Source: Bacteroidales bacterium (lineage in GTDB: Bacteria > Bacteroidota > Bacteroidia > Bacteroidales > UBA932). From it: a DNA stretch of 64,000 bases. A program made the position numbers and the translations under genes. The stretch spans positions 51,991 through 115,990 of the forward strand of contig JAKSJM010000002.1 of NCBI GenBank assembly GCA_024398075.1. The letters run 5' to 3'. A model generated the notes under the pieces. The model did no database searches and had not been told where the DNA came from. It saw only the letters and a list, made by a program, of their open reading frames with translations. This document shows, in pieces, positions 53,611 to 62,400 of the stretch (positions within the stretch are counted from its first letter, which is position 1; the number at the start of each line of letters is the position of its first letter).

Positions 53611-54036
53611 ATGATATCATATTTTACTGAAGATACTAATTTCAAACTGAAAGGGAAGCTCTTCAACAATCGTTGGTTGAAAATGGTTGCTGAAAGCGAG
53701 ATATGCAGAATTGGTGCCATTTCTATCATTTTCTGCTCTGATAATTACATTCTTGATGTAAATATCAAGTATCTTCAGCATGACTACTTCACTGATATCA
53801 TCACTTTCGATTATTGTGATGGCAAGACTCTTTCTGGTGATCTGTTCATAAGCATTGACAGTGTCAAGGAGAATGCTTCTTTCTATGGAGCCGATTTCGA
53901 GACTGAACTTAATCGTGTCATGGTTCATGGCATTCTACATCTTATCGGTTACGATGATCATACCGATGAAGATAAAAAGATCATGCGTGAAAAGGAAGAT
54001 TACTATCTCGCCATGAGAGAATCACTCCTAAAGTAG
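53611..54036 (+). CDS. ybeY: Endoribonuclease YbeY
   Basis: 141 residues. Single-strand-specific metalloendoribonuclease acting in rRNA 3'-end maturation and ribosome quality control. The metal-binding motif is MVHGILHLIGYDDHTDED, giving the three His of the family pattern H3xH5xH. The TDIITFDYCDGKTLSGDLFI strand preceding it is typical. Followed by mnmG after a 12-nt gap that holds a GGGGAGG Shine-Dalgarno-like sequence, rare in this window. Confidence 0.95.
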   Translation: MISYFTEDTNFKLKGKLFNNRWLKMVAESEICRIGAISIIFCSDNYILDVNIKYLQHDYFTDIITFDYCDGKTLSGDLFISIDSVKENASFYGADFETELNRVMVHGILHLIGYDDHTDEDKKIMREKEDYYLAMRESLLK

Positions 54037-54048
54037 GGGAGGACGAGC

Positions 54049-56013
54049 ATGAATACTTTCTATGATGTCATAGTGGTTGGTGGTGGTCATGCAGGCTGTG
54101 AAGCCGCGATGGCTGCTGCAAACATGGGATCGTCTGTCCTTCTTATAACAATGGATATGCTTGGCTATGCCAAGATGTCTTGTAATCCTGCAATAGGAGG
54201 AATCGCAAAAGGTCAGATCGTTCGAGAAATCGATGCTCTCGGTGGATTCACTGGAATTGTGACCGACGCGTCCACTCTCCAGTTCAGGATGCTTAATAGG
54301 TCCAAAGGACCAGCAATGTGGAGTCCGCGTGCTCAATGTGATAAAATCCAGTTTTCGCTTAATTGGCGAAAAATTATAGAAAGTAATTGTAAATTAGACA
54401 CTTACGCTGATATTGCGACTTCTTTTCTCTTTGAGAATTCAAAAATCGTGGGCGTATGTACACAGACAGGGGCAATTTTTAAATCTCAAACGGTTATTTT
54501 GAATGCTGGAACCTTCCTTGGTGGAAAGTTGTTCATCGGTCGCACTCAGTTTGAAGGAGGTCGTATAGGTGAGCTAGCCTCTCATGGTTTGACAGAGCAG
54601 CTGAAAGAAATGGGGGTCGAGACTGCCAGGATGAAAACAGGAACTCCTCCTAGAATCGACATTTCTTCTATTGATACTTCGAAGCTCCTCCTTCAGGTCG
54701 GAGACAAGAACCCAGATAAATTTTCTTATCTTCCTTACCTTTCTTCGGCACAGGATGGGACTGAACAGATGCCTTGCTTCATCCTTCATACAAACCAGAC
54801 TGTCCATGATATTCTTAAGAGTGGTTTCGCAGACTCGCCACTCTTTACTGGAATGATTCATGGCAAGGGTCCAAGATATTGTCCAAGCATTGAAGATAAA
54901 CTTCGTGTTTTTCCGGATAAGGACAATCACCAGCTTTTCCTTGAGCCAGAAGGTAGAAATACCACTGAATATTATCTTCAGGGATTCTCATCATCTCTTC
55001 CACTCAATGTTCAGATGGATGCTCTTCATTCCATCGAGGGGCTCGAAAACGCGAAGGTGTTCAGACCCGCTTACGCAGTCGAATATGATTATTTCGACCC
55101 TACTCAACTCAAGGCATCGCTTGAACTTAAAAATATCGAGAATCTATTCTTTGCTGGTCAGATCAACGGTACTACTGGTTATGAGGAAGCTGCTGCACAG
55201 GGAATCATGGCTGGTATCAATGCTCACTTAAAGTGTCACGAAAAAGATCCTTTCGTTCTTAAGAGAGATCAGTCTTATATCGGAGTTCTCATAGATGATC
55301 TTATCACTAAGGGAGTAGATGAACCATATAGAATGTTTACATCGAGGGCTGAGTATAGAATTCTTCTTCGCCAGGACAATGCCGATTTGAGACTGACTGA
55401 TTTGTCTCATGAGATAGGTCTTGCAGACGAGTTTAGATATTCATATACGATGAAAAAGTATGAAGATGTCTCTAAACTTCATGACTTTGTTTCAACAGTA
55501 AATGTTACTTCTTCTCAGGCAAACCCTTATCTTGAATCTATTTCTTCGACTCCGATAAGTGATTCGAAAAAGATTGCCGAAATGATATCTCGTCCTGAGA
55601 TAAATCTTGAATCAATTATTAAAGTTGTTCCACGTGGAACACTTGAAAAGCATAACATTCCTGAGAGTTACTCTGTATTTGGTGAGGATACCATGAGTAT
55701 ACCTGTCATTTCAAGTAATCAGAGTAGGGAAGTAATGAATCAGTATTATTCAAAGGATGTTATGGAGTCGGTGGATATATCTGTCAAATATAAAGGATAT
55801 ATTGACCGTGAAAGAATCATTGCTGATAAAATTCTGAGGTTAGAGAATCTTACTATTCCTGAGAATTTCGACTTTGAGAAAGTGTCTGGCCTCTCAATCG
55901 AGTGTCGTCAGAAGTTAAAGAAATATGCACCTAGAACCATTGCACAGGCATCTAGAATCTCTGGCGTATCTCCTTCTGACATCTCAGTTCTCCTGGTTTA
56001 CTTTGGAAGATAG
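54049..56013 (+). CDS. mnmG: tRNA uridine-5-carboxymethylaminomethyl modification enzyme MnmG (GidA)
   Basis: 654 residues. With MnmE it modifies the wobble uridine of several tRNAs using FAD and methylene-tetrahydrofolate. FAD-binding motif [19 protein letters not shown]; then [60 protein letters not shown] and the catalytic Cys region; [21 protein letters not shown] perfect 16-bp parS-like palindrome (55626-55641) lies inside its coding sequence. mnmG is often origin-proximal in bacteria. Confidence 0.97.
   Translation: MNTFYDVIVVGGGHAGCEAAMAAANMGSSVLLITMDMLGYAKMSCNPAIGGIAKGQIVREIDALGGFTGIVTDASTLQFRMLNRSKGPAMWSPRAQCDKIQFSLNWRKIIESNCKLDTYADIATSFLFENSKIVGVCTQTGAIFKSQTVILNAGTFLGGKLFIGRTQFEGGRIGELASHGLTEQLKEMGVETARMKTGTPPRIDISSIDTSKLLLQVGDKNPDKFSYLPYLSSAQDGTEQMPCFILHTNQTVHDILKSGFADSPLFTGMIHGKGPRYCPSIEDKLRVFPDKDNHQLFLEPEGRNTTEYYLQGFSSSLPLNVQMDALHSIEGLENAKVFRPAYAVEYDYFDPTQLKASLELKNIENLFFAGQINGTTGYEEAAAQGIMAGINAHLKCHEKDPFVLKRDQSYIGVLIDDLITKGVDEPYRMFTSRAEYRILLRQDNADLRLTDLSHEIGLADEFRYSYTMKKYEDVSKLHDFVSTVNVTSSQANPYLESISSTPISDSKKIAEMISRPEINLESIIKVVPRGTLEKHNIPESYSVFGEDTMSIPVISSNQSREVMNQYYSKDVMESVDISVKYKGYIDRERIIADKILRLENLTIPENFDFEKVSGLSIECRQKLKKYAPRTIAQASRISGVSPSDISVLLVYFGR
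55626..55641. promoter_or_regulatory. parS-like centromere site 1 (perfect palindrome)
   Basis: TGTTCCACGTGGAACA, a 16-bp perfect palindrome that fits the general ParB-site pattern TGTTnCACGTGnAACA. Inside mnmG. Confidence 0.7.
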
Positions 56014-56022
56014 TTTTATCTC

Positions 56023-56149
56023 CCTACAGTGAAGTTGCAGTATCGATATAAAGAGACTTAGCCGCCCTCGGCTCTAGAGGGAGGGGCCCATAAGCGTAGC
56101 GGTGGGAGGGCCTGGTCTCTTTATATTGATAACTGCACGGAACTGTAGG
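56023..56149. repeat. 127-bp REP/MITE-like inverted-repeat element
   Basis: The ends CCTACAGT...ATATAAAGAGAC (56023-56057) and GTCTCTTTATAT...ACTGTAGG (56115-56149) are imperfect 35-bp inverted repeats. Inside are further short pairs such as CCCTC/GAGGG and the GC-rich stretch GAGGGAGGGGCCCA...GCGGTGGGAGGGCC. I recall this GC-rich core as common in Bacteroidota intergenic DNA, but have not verified it. It lies between convergent mnmG and ruvA and may also stop transcription. Confidence 0.65.
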
Positions 56150-56160
56150 AATAAAAAAAG

Positions 56161-56176
56161 TGTTCCACGTGGAACA
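56161..56176. promoter_or_regulatory. parS-like centromere site 2 (perfect palindrome)
   Basis: TGTTCCACGTGGAACA again, identical to site 1, intergenic between the inverted-repeat element and ruvA. Confidence 0.75.
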
Positions 56177-56212
56177 TTTAAAAACTAAGAAATAAGCTAT
56201 CATAGATACTGT

Positions 56213-56806
56213 CTACAGCATCTTGAGAGCTATCTTTATGATTTCTTCAACCTTTGCATTAGGGTTTGACTTCATAATAGTCTGCATAGCTTTGTTGATG
56301 TTCGGCTTTGCGAAACCAAGCATTAAAAGTGCGCTTGTAGCTTCTTCTACTGCATCATTCTTTTCAGGCTGGAGAAGAATATCGTTGCTTGCACCCTCAC
56401 CCTTGACGATCTTGTCTTTGAGTTCCAGAACCATTCTCTGCGCACTCTTTAGACCAATGCCTTTGATAGTTTTGATCTTCGCTACATTTTCTGCTACGAT
56501 GGCTTCGCGTAGTTCGTCTGCACTCATTGAAGAAAGAATCATTCTCGCCGAACTTGCTCCGATACCAGATACACCAATGATGAGCTCGAATAGTTCTCTT
56601 TCATCTTTGCTAGCGAAACCATACATCACCTGGGTGGAGTCTCTCTGATTTATAGACTCGAAGATATAAACCTTGGCTTTGTTGCAGCCATCAAGTTTCT
56701 CGTAAGTCTGAAGAGAAATTTCGATTCCGTATCCTATTCCTGAATTGTCAATGACTACTCTTGTAGGAGTGAGTTCTGCGATGCCGCCTGAAATGTAATC
56801 TATCAT
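56213..56806 (-). CDS. ruvA: Holliday junction DNA-binding protein RuvA
   Basis: 197 residues. Binds four-way junctions as a tetramer and loads RuvB. N-terminal OB-fold (MIDYISGGIAELTPTRVVID), two helix-hairpin-helix motifs (LIIGVSGIGASSARMIL and KIKTIKGIGLKSAQRMVLEL) and the C-terminal RuvB-binding domain (EEATSALLMLGFAKPNINKA). A minus-strand TAAATTTG box (56838-56845) lies 31 nt upstream. Confidence 0.96.
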   Translation of the reverse strand: MIDYISGGIAELTPTRVVIDNSGIGYGIEISLQTYEKLDGCNKAKVYIFESINQRDSTQVMYGFASKDERELFELIIGVSGIGASSARMILSSMSADELREAIVAENVAKIKTIKGIGLKSAQRMVLELKDKIVKGEGASNDILLQPEKNDAVEEATSALLMLGFAKPNINKAMQTIMKSNPNAKVEEIIKIALKML

Positions 56807-56837
56807 ATTAGCTATAATTTACCTGTCTGGTTATTCG

Positions 56838-56845
56838 CAAATTTA
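56838..56845 (-). promoter_or_regulatory. -7 promoter box (TAAATTTG) for ruvA
   Basis: Matches TAnnTTTG on the minus strand, divergent from the box for sufS. Confidence 0.55.
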
Positions 56846-56879
56846 TATCAAATAAGTGTCAAATGAAACTTTACTTTGC

Positions 56880-56887
56880 TAAATTTG
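56880..56887 (+). promoter_or_regulatory. -7 promoter box (TAAATTTG) for the sufS-sufE unit
   Basis: Matches TAnnTTTG, 19 nt before the ATG at 56907. Confidence 0.55.
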
Positions 56888-56906
56888 TAGTTTCATAGGA
56901 TTATCA

Positions 56907-58130
56907 ATGAATATAGAATATATAAGATCACAGTTTCCTCAACTCTCGGAGAAGGTATATGGCAAACAGCTTGTCTATCTAGACAATGCTGCGACCATAC
57001 AGCGCCCACAGAGCGTCATAGATAAATGGGTGGAGCTGTCGTCAAAGATGAACTCAAATCTACATCGTGCGGTCCATAAGATTGCTGCCGATGCCACAGA
57101 AGAGTACGAGACGACAAGGGATGCAGTGAAGGAATTTCTCGGAGCGAAGCATAGAGAGGAGATTATCTTCACGTCTGGAGCTACAGCATCATTGAACCTT
57201 GTGGCTCACTGTTTCTCAGAAGCATTCGTTCACGAAGGCGATGAAATCATCATCGCAGAAAGCGAACATCATTCGGACATTGTTCCTTGGCAGATGGAGT
57301 GCGAGAAGAGGGGAGCGACTATCAAGGTACTTCCAGTTGACGAGGATGGACTCCTGATGGTCGATAAACTGCCTGAGATTCTCTCAGAGCGCACCAAGAT
57401 TTTGTGTGTAGCGCAAATTTCCAATGTATTAGGTATAGTTAATCCTGTAAAAGAGATAGTAAGTATCTGTCACTCAAGAGGTTGCTATGTACTTGTAGAT
57501 GGTGCGCAGGGGGTTGTGCATGAGAATGTGAATGTGCAGGATCTGGATTGCGACTTCTACGCTTTCTCAGGACATAAGATGTATGCAGCACCAGGCACAG
57601 GAGTGCTTTATGGAAAGAAAGAACTGCTGGAGCAGATGCCGCCTTTCCTTGGAGGAGGCGAGATGATAGGTACTGTGACATGGAAGAAGACTACTTATGC
57701 TCCATTGCCACAGAAGTATGAGGCAGGTACTCAGAATATGGCAGGTACTCCTACATTGAAGCCTGCCATCGAGATGATAAAGCTTCTTAGAAGTGAGGAA
57801 ATGCTTAAGTATCAGAATGATGTGAGAGATTATCTGCTCAGGGAACTACAGAATGACCCTCGCATCAGACTCTTCGGTGTTCCTCGTGGAACAGTAGAGA
57901 AGATAGCATTGTTCTCATTTGCTGTAGAAGGCGTGCATCATGAGGATTTGGCATTGATATTGGATAAAATGGGCATTGCAGTGCGCTCCGGACAGATGTG
58001 CGCAGAGCCACTGATGGACCGCTTCGGCGTCACAGGCATGCTCAGAGCCTCATTTGCTCCGTATAACACCATGGAGGAGGCAGAATATTTCATCAAGTCG
58101 CTGCATAGGGCGATAAATATGTTGGTATAG
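56907..58130 (+). CDS. sufS: Cysteine desulfurase SufS/CsdA
   Basis: 407 residues. PLP enzyme that takes sulfur from cysteine for Fe-S assembly and hands it to SufE, encoded next. Start region YLDNAATIQRPQSVID; PLP Lys in DFYAFSGHKMYAAPGTGVLY; catalytic Cys loop VRSGQMCAEPLMDRFG. Length and motifs fit group II desulfurases. A near-perfect parS-like sequence (57878-57893) lies in its coding region at the FGVPRGTVEK segment. Confidence 0.96.
   Translation: MNIEYIRSQFPQLSEKVYGKQLVYLDNAATIQRPQSVIDKWVELSSKMNSNLHRAVHKIAADATEEYETTRDAVKEFLGAKHREEIIFTSGATASLNLVAHCFSEAFVHEGDEIIIAESEHHSDIVPWQMECEKRGATIKVLPVDEDGLLMVDKLPEILSERTKILCVAQISNVLGIVNPVKEIVSICHSRGCYVLVDGAQGVVHENVNVQDLDCDFYAFSGHKMYAAPGTGVLYGKKELLEQMPPFLGGGEMIGTVTWKKTTYAPLPQKYEAGTQNMAGTPTLKPAIEMIKLLRSEEMLKYQNDVRDYLLRELQNDPRIRLFGVPRGTVEKIALFSFAVEGVHHEDLALILDKMGIAVRSGQMCAEPLMDRFGVTGMLRASFAPYNTMEEAEYFIKSLHRAINMLV
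57878..57893. promoter_or_regulatory. parS-like centromere site 3 (one mismatch)
   Basis: TGTTCCTCGTGGAACA differs from sites 1 and 2 at one central base. Inside sufS; could be chance given that site 1 encodes a similar VPRGT peptide. Confidence 0.4.
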
Positions 58131-58134
58131 AGAT

Positions 58135-58545
58135 ATGACACTTAAGGAAAGACAGGAAGAGATAATTGACGAGTTCTCAATGTATGAGGAGTGGCTCGAC
58201 AAGTACGAGTATCTCATCGAGTTAGGAAAGAACCTCGAAGCTTTTCCACAGGATAAGAAAACTGATGATAGATTGATAAAGGGCTGTCAGTCAAGAGTTT
58301 GGCTTGATTATGAACTAAAAGATGGCGCTCTTTATTTCACTGCAGACAGTGATGCCATCATCACGAAGGGTATCATTTCTCTACTCATCAGCGTGTATTC
58401 AGGAAGAACACCGCAGGAGATCGCTGCAGACGATTTCGCATTCCTGAATGAGATAGGGCTCAAGGAGAATCTCTCTCCCACCAGGGCCAATGGTCTTGTG
58501 TCCATGATAGAGACCATAAAGTCCGCTGCGGTCATAAACAGTTAA
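58135..58545 (+). CDS. sufE: Sulfur acceptor SufE
   Basis: 136 residues. Accepts persulfide from SufS. Typical SufE start EIIDEFSMYEEWLDKYEYLI, acceptor Cys in LIKGCQSRVWLDYELKDGAL and the C-terminal GLKENLSPTRANGLVSMI. It starts 4 nt after sufS and precedes a DUF59 gene by 13 nt. Confidence 0.95.
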   Translation: MTLKERQEEIIDEFSMYEEWLDKYEYLIELGKNLEAFPQDKKTDDRLIKGCQSRVWLDYELKDGALYFTADSDAIITKGIISLLISVYSGRTPQEIAADDFAFLNEIGLKENLSPTRANGLVSMIETIKSAAVINS

Positions 58546-58558
58546 GTTAGAGTTATTT

Positions 58559-58924
58559 ATGGAAGAAAAGGAAGTACTTACAGCCGAGGACGTCAAGGAA
58601 CTCGCACCACTTTATGATGCCGTTATTCTTGCAGTAAAGCAGGTATACGATCCGGAGATTCCGGTTAATATCTATGACCTTGGTCTTATATATGAACTGA
58701 ATATAAACAAGGATCATGAGGTCTATATCCTCATGACTTTCACAGCGCCTAACTGTCCTATGGCGGACGAGGTGATTGCGGAACTTCAGCACTCCGTGGA
58801 GCAGACACCGGGCGTGAAGAGCTGTAAGATAGAGCTCACTTTTGATCCAGTCTGGGATCAGAGCATGCTGTCTGATGAGGCGAGAGTCATACTCGGGTAT
58901 GACGTGGATGTAGCAGACGAGTAG
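58559..58924 (+). CDS. SufT-like DUF59/MIP18-family Fe-S assembly protein
   Basis: 121 residues. DUF59 domain: VKQVYDPEIPVNIYDLGLIY with the DPEIP motif, then TFTAPNCPMADEVIAELQHS with the conserved Cys. MIP18-type proteins help Fe-S cluster maturation, in keeping with its place after sufS-sufE. folK starts 1 nt after its stop. Confidence 0.92.
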   Translation: MEEKEVLTAEDVKELAPLYDAVILAVKQVYDPEIPVNIYDLGLIYELNINKDHEVYILMTFTAPNCPMADEVIAELQHSVEQTPGVKSCKIELTFDPVWDQSMLSDEARVILGYDVDVADE

Positions 58925-58925
58925 G

Positions 58926-59420
58926 ATGGCTTTTGTAAGCGTCTATTTCGGCCTTGGCACGAACCAAGGCAATCGATCAGAGAATATCAAAATGGCATTG
59001 GAAGCGCTTGACAAGGCGCTTGGATGCCATTTTTCTGCATTATCTAGCATCATTGAGACCCCATCCTGGGGATTCGAGGGCGAGGATTTCCTGAACGCCG
59101 TGGTGCGATATCGGGTGAGTCGCCCGAAAGGCGAGCCTACGGAGGCTTTCGGGCTGCGCCTGCTTGACACCGTTAAACGCATCGAGCGCGAAATGGGGCG
59201 TCGCGAGAGCATCGAGCATGACGCTGATGGGCGTAGGATCTACCATGACAGAGTCATTGACATTGACATCCTTTTCATTGGCAATGAAACCGTCTCACAT
59301 GACAGGCTCCAGGTGCCGCATCCTCTCATCGCACAGCGTGATTTCGTGCTGTTACCTCTTAAAGAGGTAGCCACTCCATCACTTATGGCACATTTTCCTC
59401 AAATTATTGAAAGTAAATGA
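58926..59420 (+). CDS. folK: 2-amino-4-hydroxy-6-hydroxymethyldihydropteridine pyrophosphokinase
   Basis: 164 residues. Adds pyrophosphate from ATP in folate synthesis. Motifs: YFGLGTNQGNRSENIKMALE, ETPSWGFEGEDFLNAVVRYR, and DRVIDIDILFIGNETVSHDR followed by LQVPHPLIAQRDFVLLPL, carrying the two Mg2+-binding Asp. Slightly unusual loop at residues 55-70. Directly follows the DUF59 gene. Confidence 0.94.
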   Translation: MAFVSVYFGLGTNQGNRSENIKMALEALDKALGCHFSALSSIIETPSWGFEGEDFLNAVVRYRVSRPKGEPTEAFGLRLLDTVKRIEREMGRRESIEHDADGRRIYHDRVIDIDILFIGNETVSHDRLQVPHPLIAQRDFVLLPLKEVATPSLMAHFPQIIESK

Positions 59421-59421
59421 T

Positions 59422-59429
59422 TACATTTG
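59422..59429 (+). promoter_or_regulatory. -7 promoter box (TACATTTG) for glyS
   Basis: Matches TAnnTTTG, starting 2 nt after the folK stop, 29 nt before the ATG. Confidence 0.55.
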
Positions 59430-59458
59430 CGATTCTGAATATTAATTTTTGATAATAT

Positions 59459-61000
59459 ATGACACAGGACGAACTTTTCAAGGTGCTTGTCGCACACTGC
59501 AAGGAGTACGGATTCATCTTCCCTTCAAGTGAGATCTATGACGGTCTCGCAGCAGTGTATGACTATGGCCAGATGGGTGTTGAGCTCAAGAACAACATCA
59601 AGCAGTATTGGTGGAATGCGATGACCAGACTTAACGAGAACATTGTCGGCATCGATTCATGTATCTTCATGCATCCAAAGATCTGGGAGGCATCAGGTCA
59701 CGTAGGAGCATTCAACGACCCACTTATCGATAATAAGGATTCAAAGAAGCGCTATCGCGCTGACGTCCTCATCGAGGACTACCTCGGAAAGATCGAGGAG
59801 AAGATCGAGAAGGAAGTAGCAAAGGGTAAGAAGAAGTTCGGTGATAGCTTCGACGAGGAGCAGTTCCGCGCCACAAACCCTAACGTGCTTCGTGAGAAGG
59901 CTAAGTATGAGGAGGTTCATAACCGCTTCAAGGCTGCTGAGGAGGCAAGCGACTTCGCCGAGTACCGCCAGATCATCATCGACTGTGGCATCGTCTGCCC
60001 TATCTCTGGTACATGTAACTGGACCGACGTCCGTCAGTTCAACCTCATGTTCAGCACCTCTATGGGTAGCACCGCTGACGGAGCAAATACCATCTATCTC
60101 CGTCCAGAGACCGCTCAGGGTATCTTCGTGAACTATCTTAACGTCCAGAAGACTGGCCGTATGAAGATTCCTTTCGGTATCGCTCAGATCGGAAAGGCTT
60201 TCCGTAACGAGATCGTTGCACGTCAGTTCATCTTCCGCATGAGGGAGTTCGAGCAGATGGAGATGCAGTTCTTCATCAAGCCAGGAACAGAGCTTGACTG
60301 GTTCGCCAAGTGGAAGGAGACCCGTATGAAGTGGCATGTAAACATCGGTATGGGTGCCGAGAACTATCGTTTCCACGATCACGAGAAGCTCGCTCACTAC
60401 GCAAATGCTGCTACTGACGTAGAGTTCAAGTTCCCATTCGGATTCAAGGAGCTCGAGGGTATCCACTCACGTACAAACTTCGACCTTGGCAACCATCAGA
60501 AGTTCTCAGGAAAGAAGATCACTTACTTCGACCCAGAGTCTGGTGAGAGCTACACTCCATACGTTATCGAGACCTCTATCGGTGTGGACCGTATGGTGCT
60601 TGCAGTGCTCTCACACGCATACAAGGAGGAGGCTCTTGAGAATGGTGAGACCCGCGTGGTTCTCTCAATCCCAGCACCTCTTGCACCTATCAAGGCTGCT
60701 GTCATGCCTCTCGTGAAGAATAATGAGGAGCTTACCGGTCTCGCTCAGCAGATCATGAACGACCTCAAGTTCGATTTCAACTGCCAGTATGATGAGAAGG
60801 ATTCTATCGGTAAGAGATATCGTCGTCAGGACGCCATCGGTACTCCTTTCTGTATCACAGTAGACCACGACTCTCTCGTTGACCACTGTGTGACTGTACG
60901 TGACCGTGACACCATGCAGCAGGAGCGCGTGCCTATCGCAGAGCTCCGCGCACTTATCGACAAGAAGGTAAATCTGAACAATCTCCTCAGAAATCTCTAG
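59459..61000 (+). CDS. glyS: Glycyl-tRNA synthetase (single-chain, class II)
   Basis: 513 residues. The alpha2-type enzyme rather than the two-subunit GlyQ/GlyS form. Class II motif 1 and 2 regions: PSSEIYDGLAAVYDYGQMGV, LRPETAQGIFVNYLNVQKTG, QIGKAFRNEIVARQFIFRMR and EFEQMEMQFF; motif 3 TSIGVDRMVLAVLSHAY with the Arg. C-terminal anticodon-binding domain (PAPLAPIKAAVMPLVKNNEE). Codon use is highly biased, as expected for high expression. A terminator follows. Confidence 0.97.
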   Translation: MTQDELFKVLVAHCKEYGFIFPSSEIYDGLAAVYDYGQMGVELKNNIKQYWWNAMTRLNENIVGIDSCIFMHPKIWEASGHVGAFNDPLIDNKDSKKRYRADVLIEDYLGKIEEKIEKEVAKGKKKFGDSFDEEQFRATNPNVLREKAKYEEVHNRFKAAEEASDFAEYRQIIIDCGIVCPISGTCNWTDVRQFNLMFSTSMGSTADGANTIYLRPETAQGIFVNYLNVQKTGRMKIPFGIAQIGKAFRNEIVARQFIFRMREFEQMEMQFFIKPGTELDWFAKWKETRMKWHVNIGMGAENYRFHDHEKLAHYANAATDVEFKFPFGFKELEGIHSRTNFDLGNHQKFSGKKITYFDPESGESYTPYVIETSIGVDRMVLAVLSHAYKEEALENGETRVVLSIPAPLAPIKAAVMPLVKNNEELTGLAQQIMNDLKFDFNCQYDEKDSIGKRYRRQDAIGTPFCITVDHDSLVDHCVTVRDRDTMQQERVPIAELRALIDKKVNLNNLLRNL

Positions 61001-61016
61001 GAGTCAGATACATAGA

Positions 61017-61046
61017 AAAAGGACCGACAGAGATGCCGGTCCTTTT
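61017..61046 (+). terminator. Intrinsic terminator of glyS
   Basis: AAAAGGACCG (61017-61026) pairs with CGGTCCTTTT (61037-61046). Confidence 0.88.
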
Positions 61047-61094
61047 GTCGTCTTAGAAACTAAGTGTCAAACCCATTCCGTGAGGGGTGCTGCC

Positions 61095-61508
61095 TTACGT
61101 TAAGGCTAAGCCTGACATTTGCTCTCCTTTTTTCAGGGTGTTCTTCATACCCGTAGAGCCATAAAGGAGAAGTCCACCACCGGTGGCTGTCATCAGAAGA
61201 CCGCAGCCCATACCTACATATCCATATACTATGAGCATTCCTGCTGTGGTGCCCCACATCTGGGTATTCACGGATCCCGCCTGGTGATCCACCCACTTGA
61301 TCAAGCCATATGAGGCTGCAGTGGTACCGACACCCACAAGGGCTGTGATGGCTCCTGCCTGGTAAGTCTTATGCTGCTTGTCGAACTTGAGGGCAAGCTC
61401 TGGTGTGAGGTCTGGATACTTGTCTGCCTTCTGTGCAGAGCAGATGACGGAAAAGATAAACAATGCTGCGATGCAGACCATCGCCCTATGTATCAGTAAA
61501 CGGATCAT
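61095..61508 (-). CDS. Small exported membrane protein of unknown function, probably cut by an early stop
   Basis: 137 residues. Signal peptide (MVCIAALFIFSVICSAQ), then two hydrophobic segments (ITALVGVGTTAASYGLIKWV and GMLIVYGYVGMGCGLLMTAT with a glycine-rich run). The stop TAA at 61095-61097 is followed in the same frame by GSTPHGMGLTLSF and a second TAA at 61053, and GLTLSF ending in Phe looks like a natural outer-membrane-type C-terminus. So the gene may have acquired a stop 14 codons early, or the segment is chance. No function known. Confidence 0.6.
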   Translation of the reverse strand: MIRLLIHRAMVCIAALFIFSVICSAQKADKYPDLTPELALKFDKQHKTYQAGAITALVGVGTTAASYGLIKWVDHQAGSVNTQMWGTTAGMLIVYGYVGMGCGLLMTATGGGLLLYGSTGMKNTLKKGEQMSGLALT

Positions 61509-61511
61509 TTT

Positions 61512-62345
61512 CTAAAGAATAAGTGTGGCTTTTACGGGATAGTGGTCGGAGATGAACTTCCTGTCCATGTATGGCTTGGTGACGGTCTGGAACTCGATGC
61601 ACGAGTCGAATCCGCTGTACCAGATAAAGTCTATGGTGTCCTTGGCCTTGCCCCATCCATTGAATGAGTGCATGTCGTCGGTGGTCACTGCAGTCTTTCT
61701 GGCGTCCTTCATCACTGCCTTCACTGGAGCCATCGCAGGATCATCCGAAGACATGTTGAAATCACCGATGAGCACTACAGGAAGGCCCTCCTTGTTGATT
61801 TCGGCCAGCTTCGAGAGGATGAGTGAGAGTCCCTCGCGACGCGCCTCCGAGCCTTCATTGTCCAAATGGGTATTCACCACGATGAATTTCTTTCCGCTGG
61901 CCTTGTGCTTGAAGATGGCCCACGTGGCGCTGCGCTCGTACGCTGCATCCCAGCCTTTGGATGCCTTTGTAGGCGTCTCGGAGAGCCAGAAGGTGCCCCA
62001 TTTGCCTACTGAAAGGGTCTTTGTATTATACTGCATCGTCATGTGCTCGCACTTGGTGGCACCGCGGTCCTTGCCCGCGCCTACAACCTTGTATCCAGGG
62101 ACATAATCCTTCATGTACTGAATCTGGTAATCCAATGCTTCCTGATACCCCACAACGTCAGGCTTCTGGTCGTCGACCATCATCGCTGACGCAGGGTAGC
62201 GATACTCCCATGAGTTCGTGCCGTCGTTGACACTTCCTATTCGGATGTTGTATGACATGATGGTGACGCGTGCGGGGTCCTTGGCGATGAGGGCCAATGG
62301 TGCCAGCACCAATGCTGCTAGAATGCTTATGATGGTCTTTTTCAT
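61512..62345 (-). CDS. Endonuclease/exonuclease/phosphatase family protein
   Basis: 277 residues, signal peptide (MKKTIISILAALVLAPLALI, AK). EEP motifs: IMSYNIRIGSVND (Asn), VVGYQEALDYQIQYM (metal Glu), IVVNTHLDNEGSEARREG, VLIGDFNMSSDDPAM (Asp/Asn), IDFIWYSGF and FISDHYPVKATLIL (Asp-His). All catalytic residues are visible. Exported phosphodiesterase, nuclease or sphingomyelinase-like; substrate unknown. A TATATTTG box (62350-62357, minus) ends 4 nt before the ATG, predicting a leaderless transcript. The next gene starts 3 nt downstream. Confidence 0.92.
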   Translation of the reverse strand: MKKTIISILAALVLAPLALIAKDPARVTIMSYNIRIGSVNDGTNSWEYRYPASAMMVDDQKPDVVGYQEALDYQIQYMKDYVPGYKVVGAGKDRGATKCEHMTMQYNTKTLSVGKWGTFWLSETPTKASKGWDAAYERSATWAIFKHKASGKKFIVVNTHLDNEGSEARREGLSLILSKLAEINKEGLPVVLIGDFNMSSDDPAMAPVKAVMKDARKTAVTTDDMHSFNGWGKAKDTIDFIWYSGFDSCIEFQTVTKPYMDRKFISDHYPVKATLIL

Positions 62346-62349
62346 GTCA

Positions 62350-62357
62350 CAAATATA
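62350..62357 (-). promoter_or_regulatory. -7 promoter box (TATATTTG) for the EEP-family gene
   Basis: Matches TAnnTTTG on the minus strand; 4 nt separate it from the ATG at 62345. Confidence 0.6.
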
Positions 62358-62370
62358 TGGAAAAAGATTG

Positions 62371-62378
62371 TAAATTTG
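62371..62378 (+). promoter_or_regulatory. -7 promoter box (TAAATTTG) for the ThiL-like gene
   Basis: Matches TAnnTTTG, 22 nt before the ATG at 62401. Confidence 0.55.
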
Positions 62379-62400
62379 TGAAACTAAATCATTGGCACTT

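Noticed and set aside
56023-56149. tRNA-like or rRNA fragment
   Set aside because: The fold has long terminal inverted repeats and none of the tRNA invariant positions.
59741-60466. 241-codon minus-strand frame
   Set aside because: Shadow of the highly biased glyS codons.
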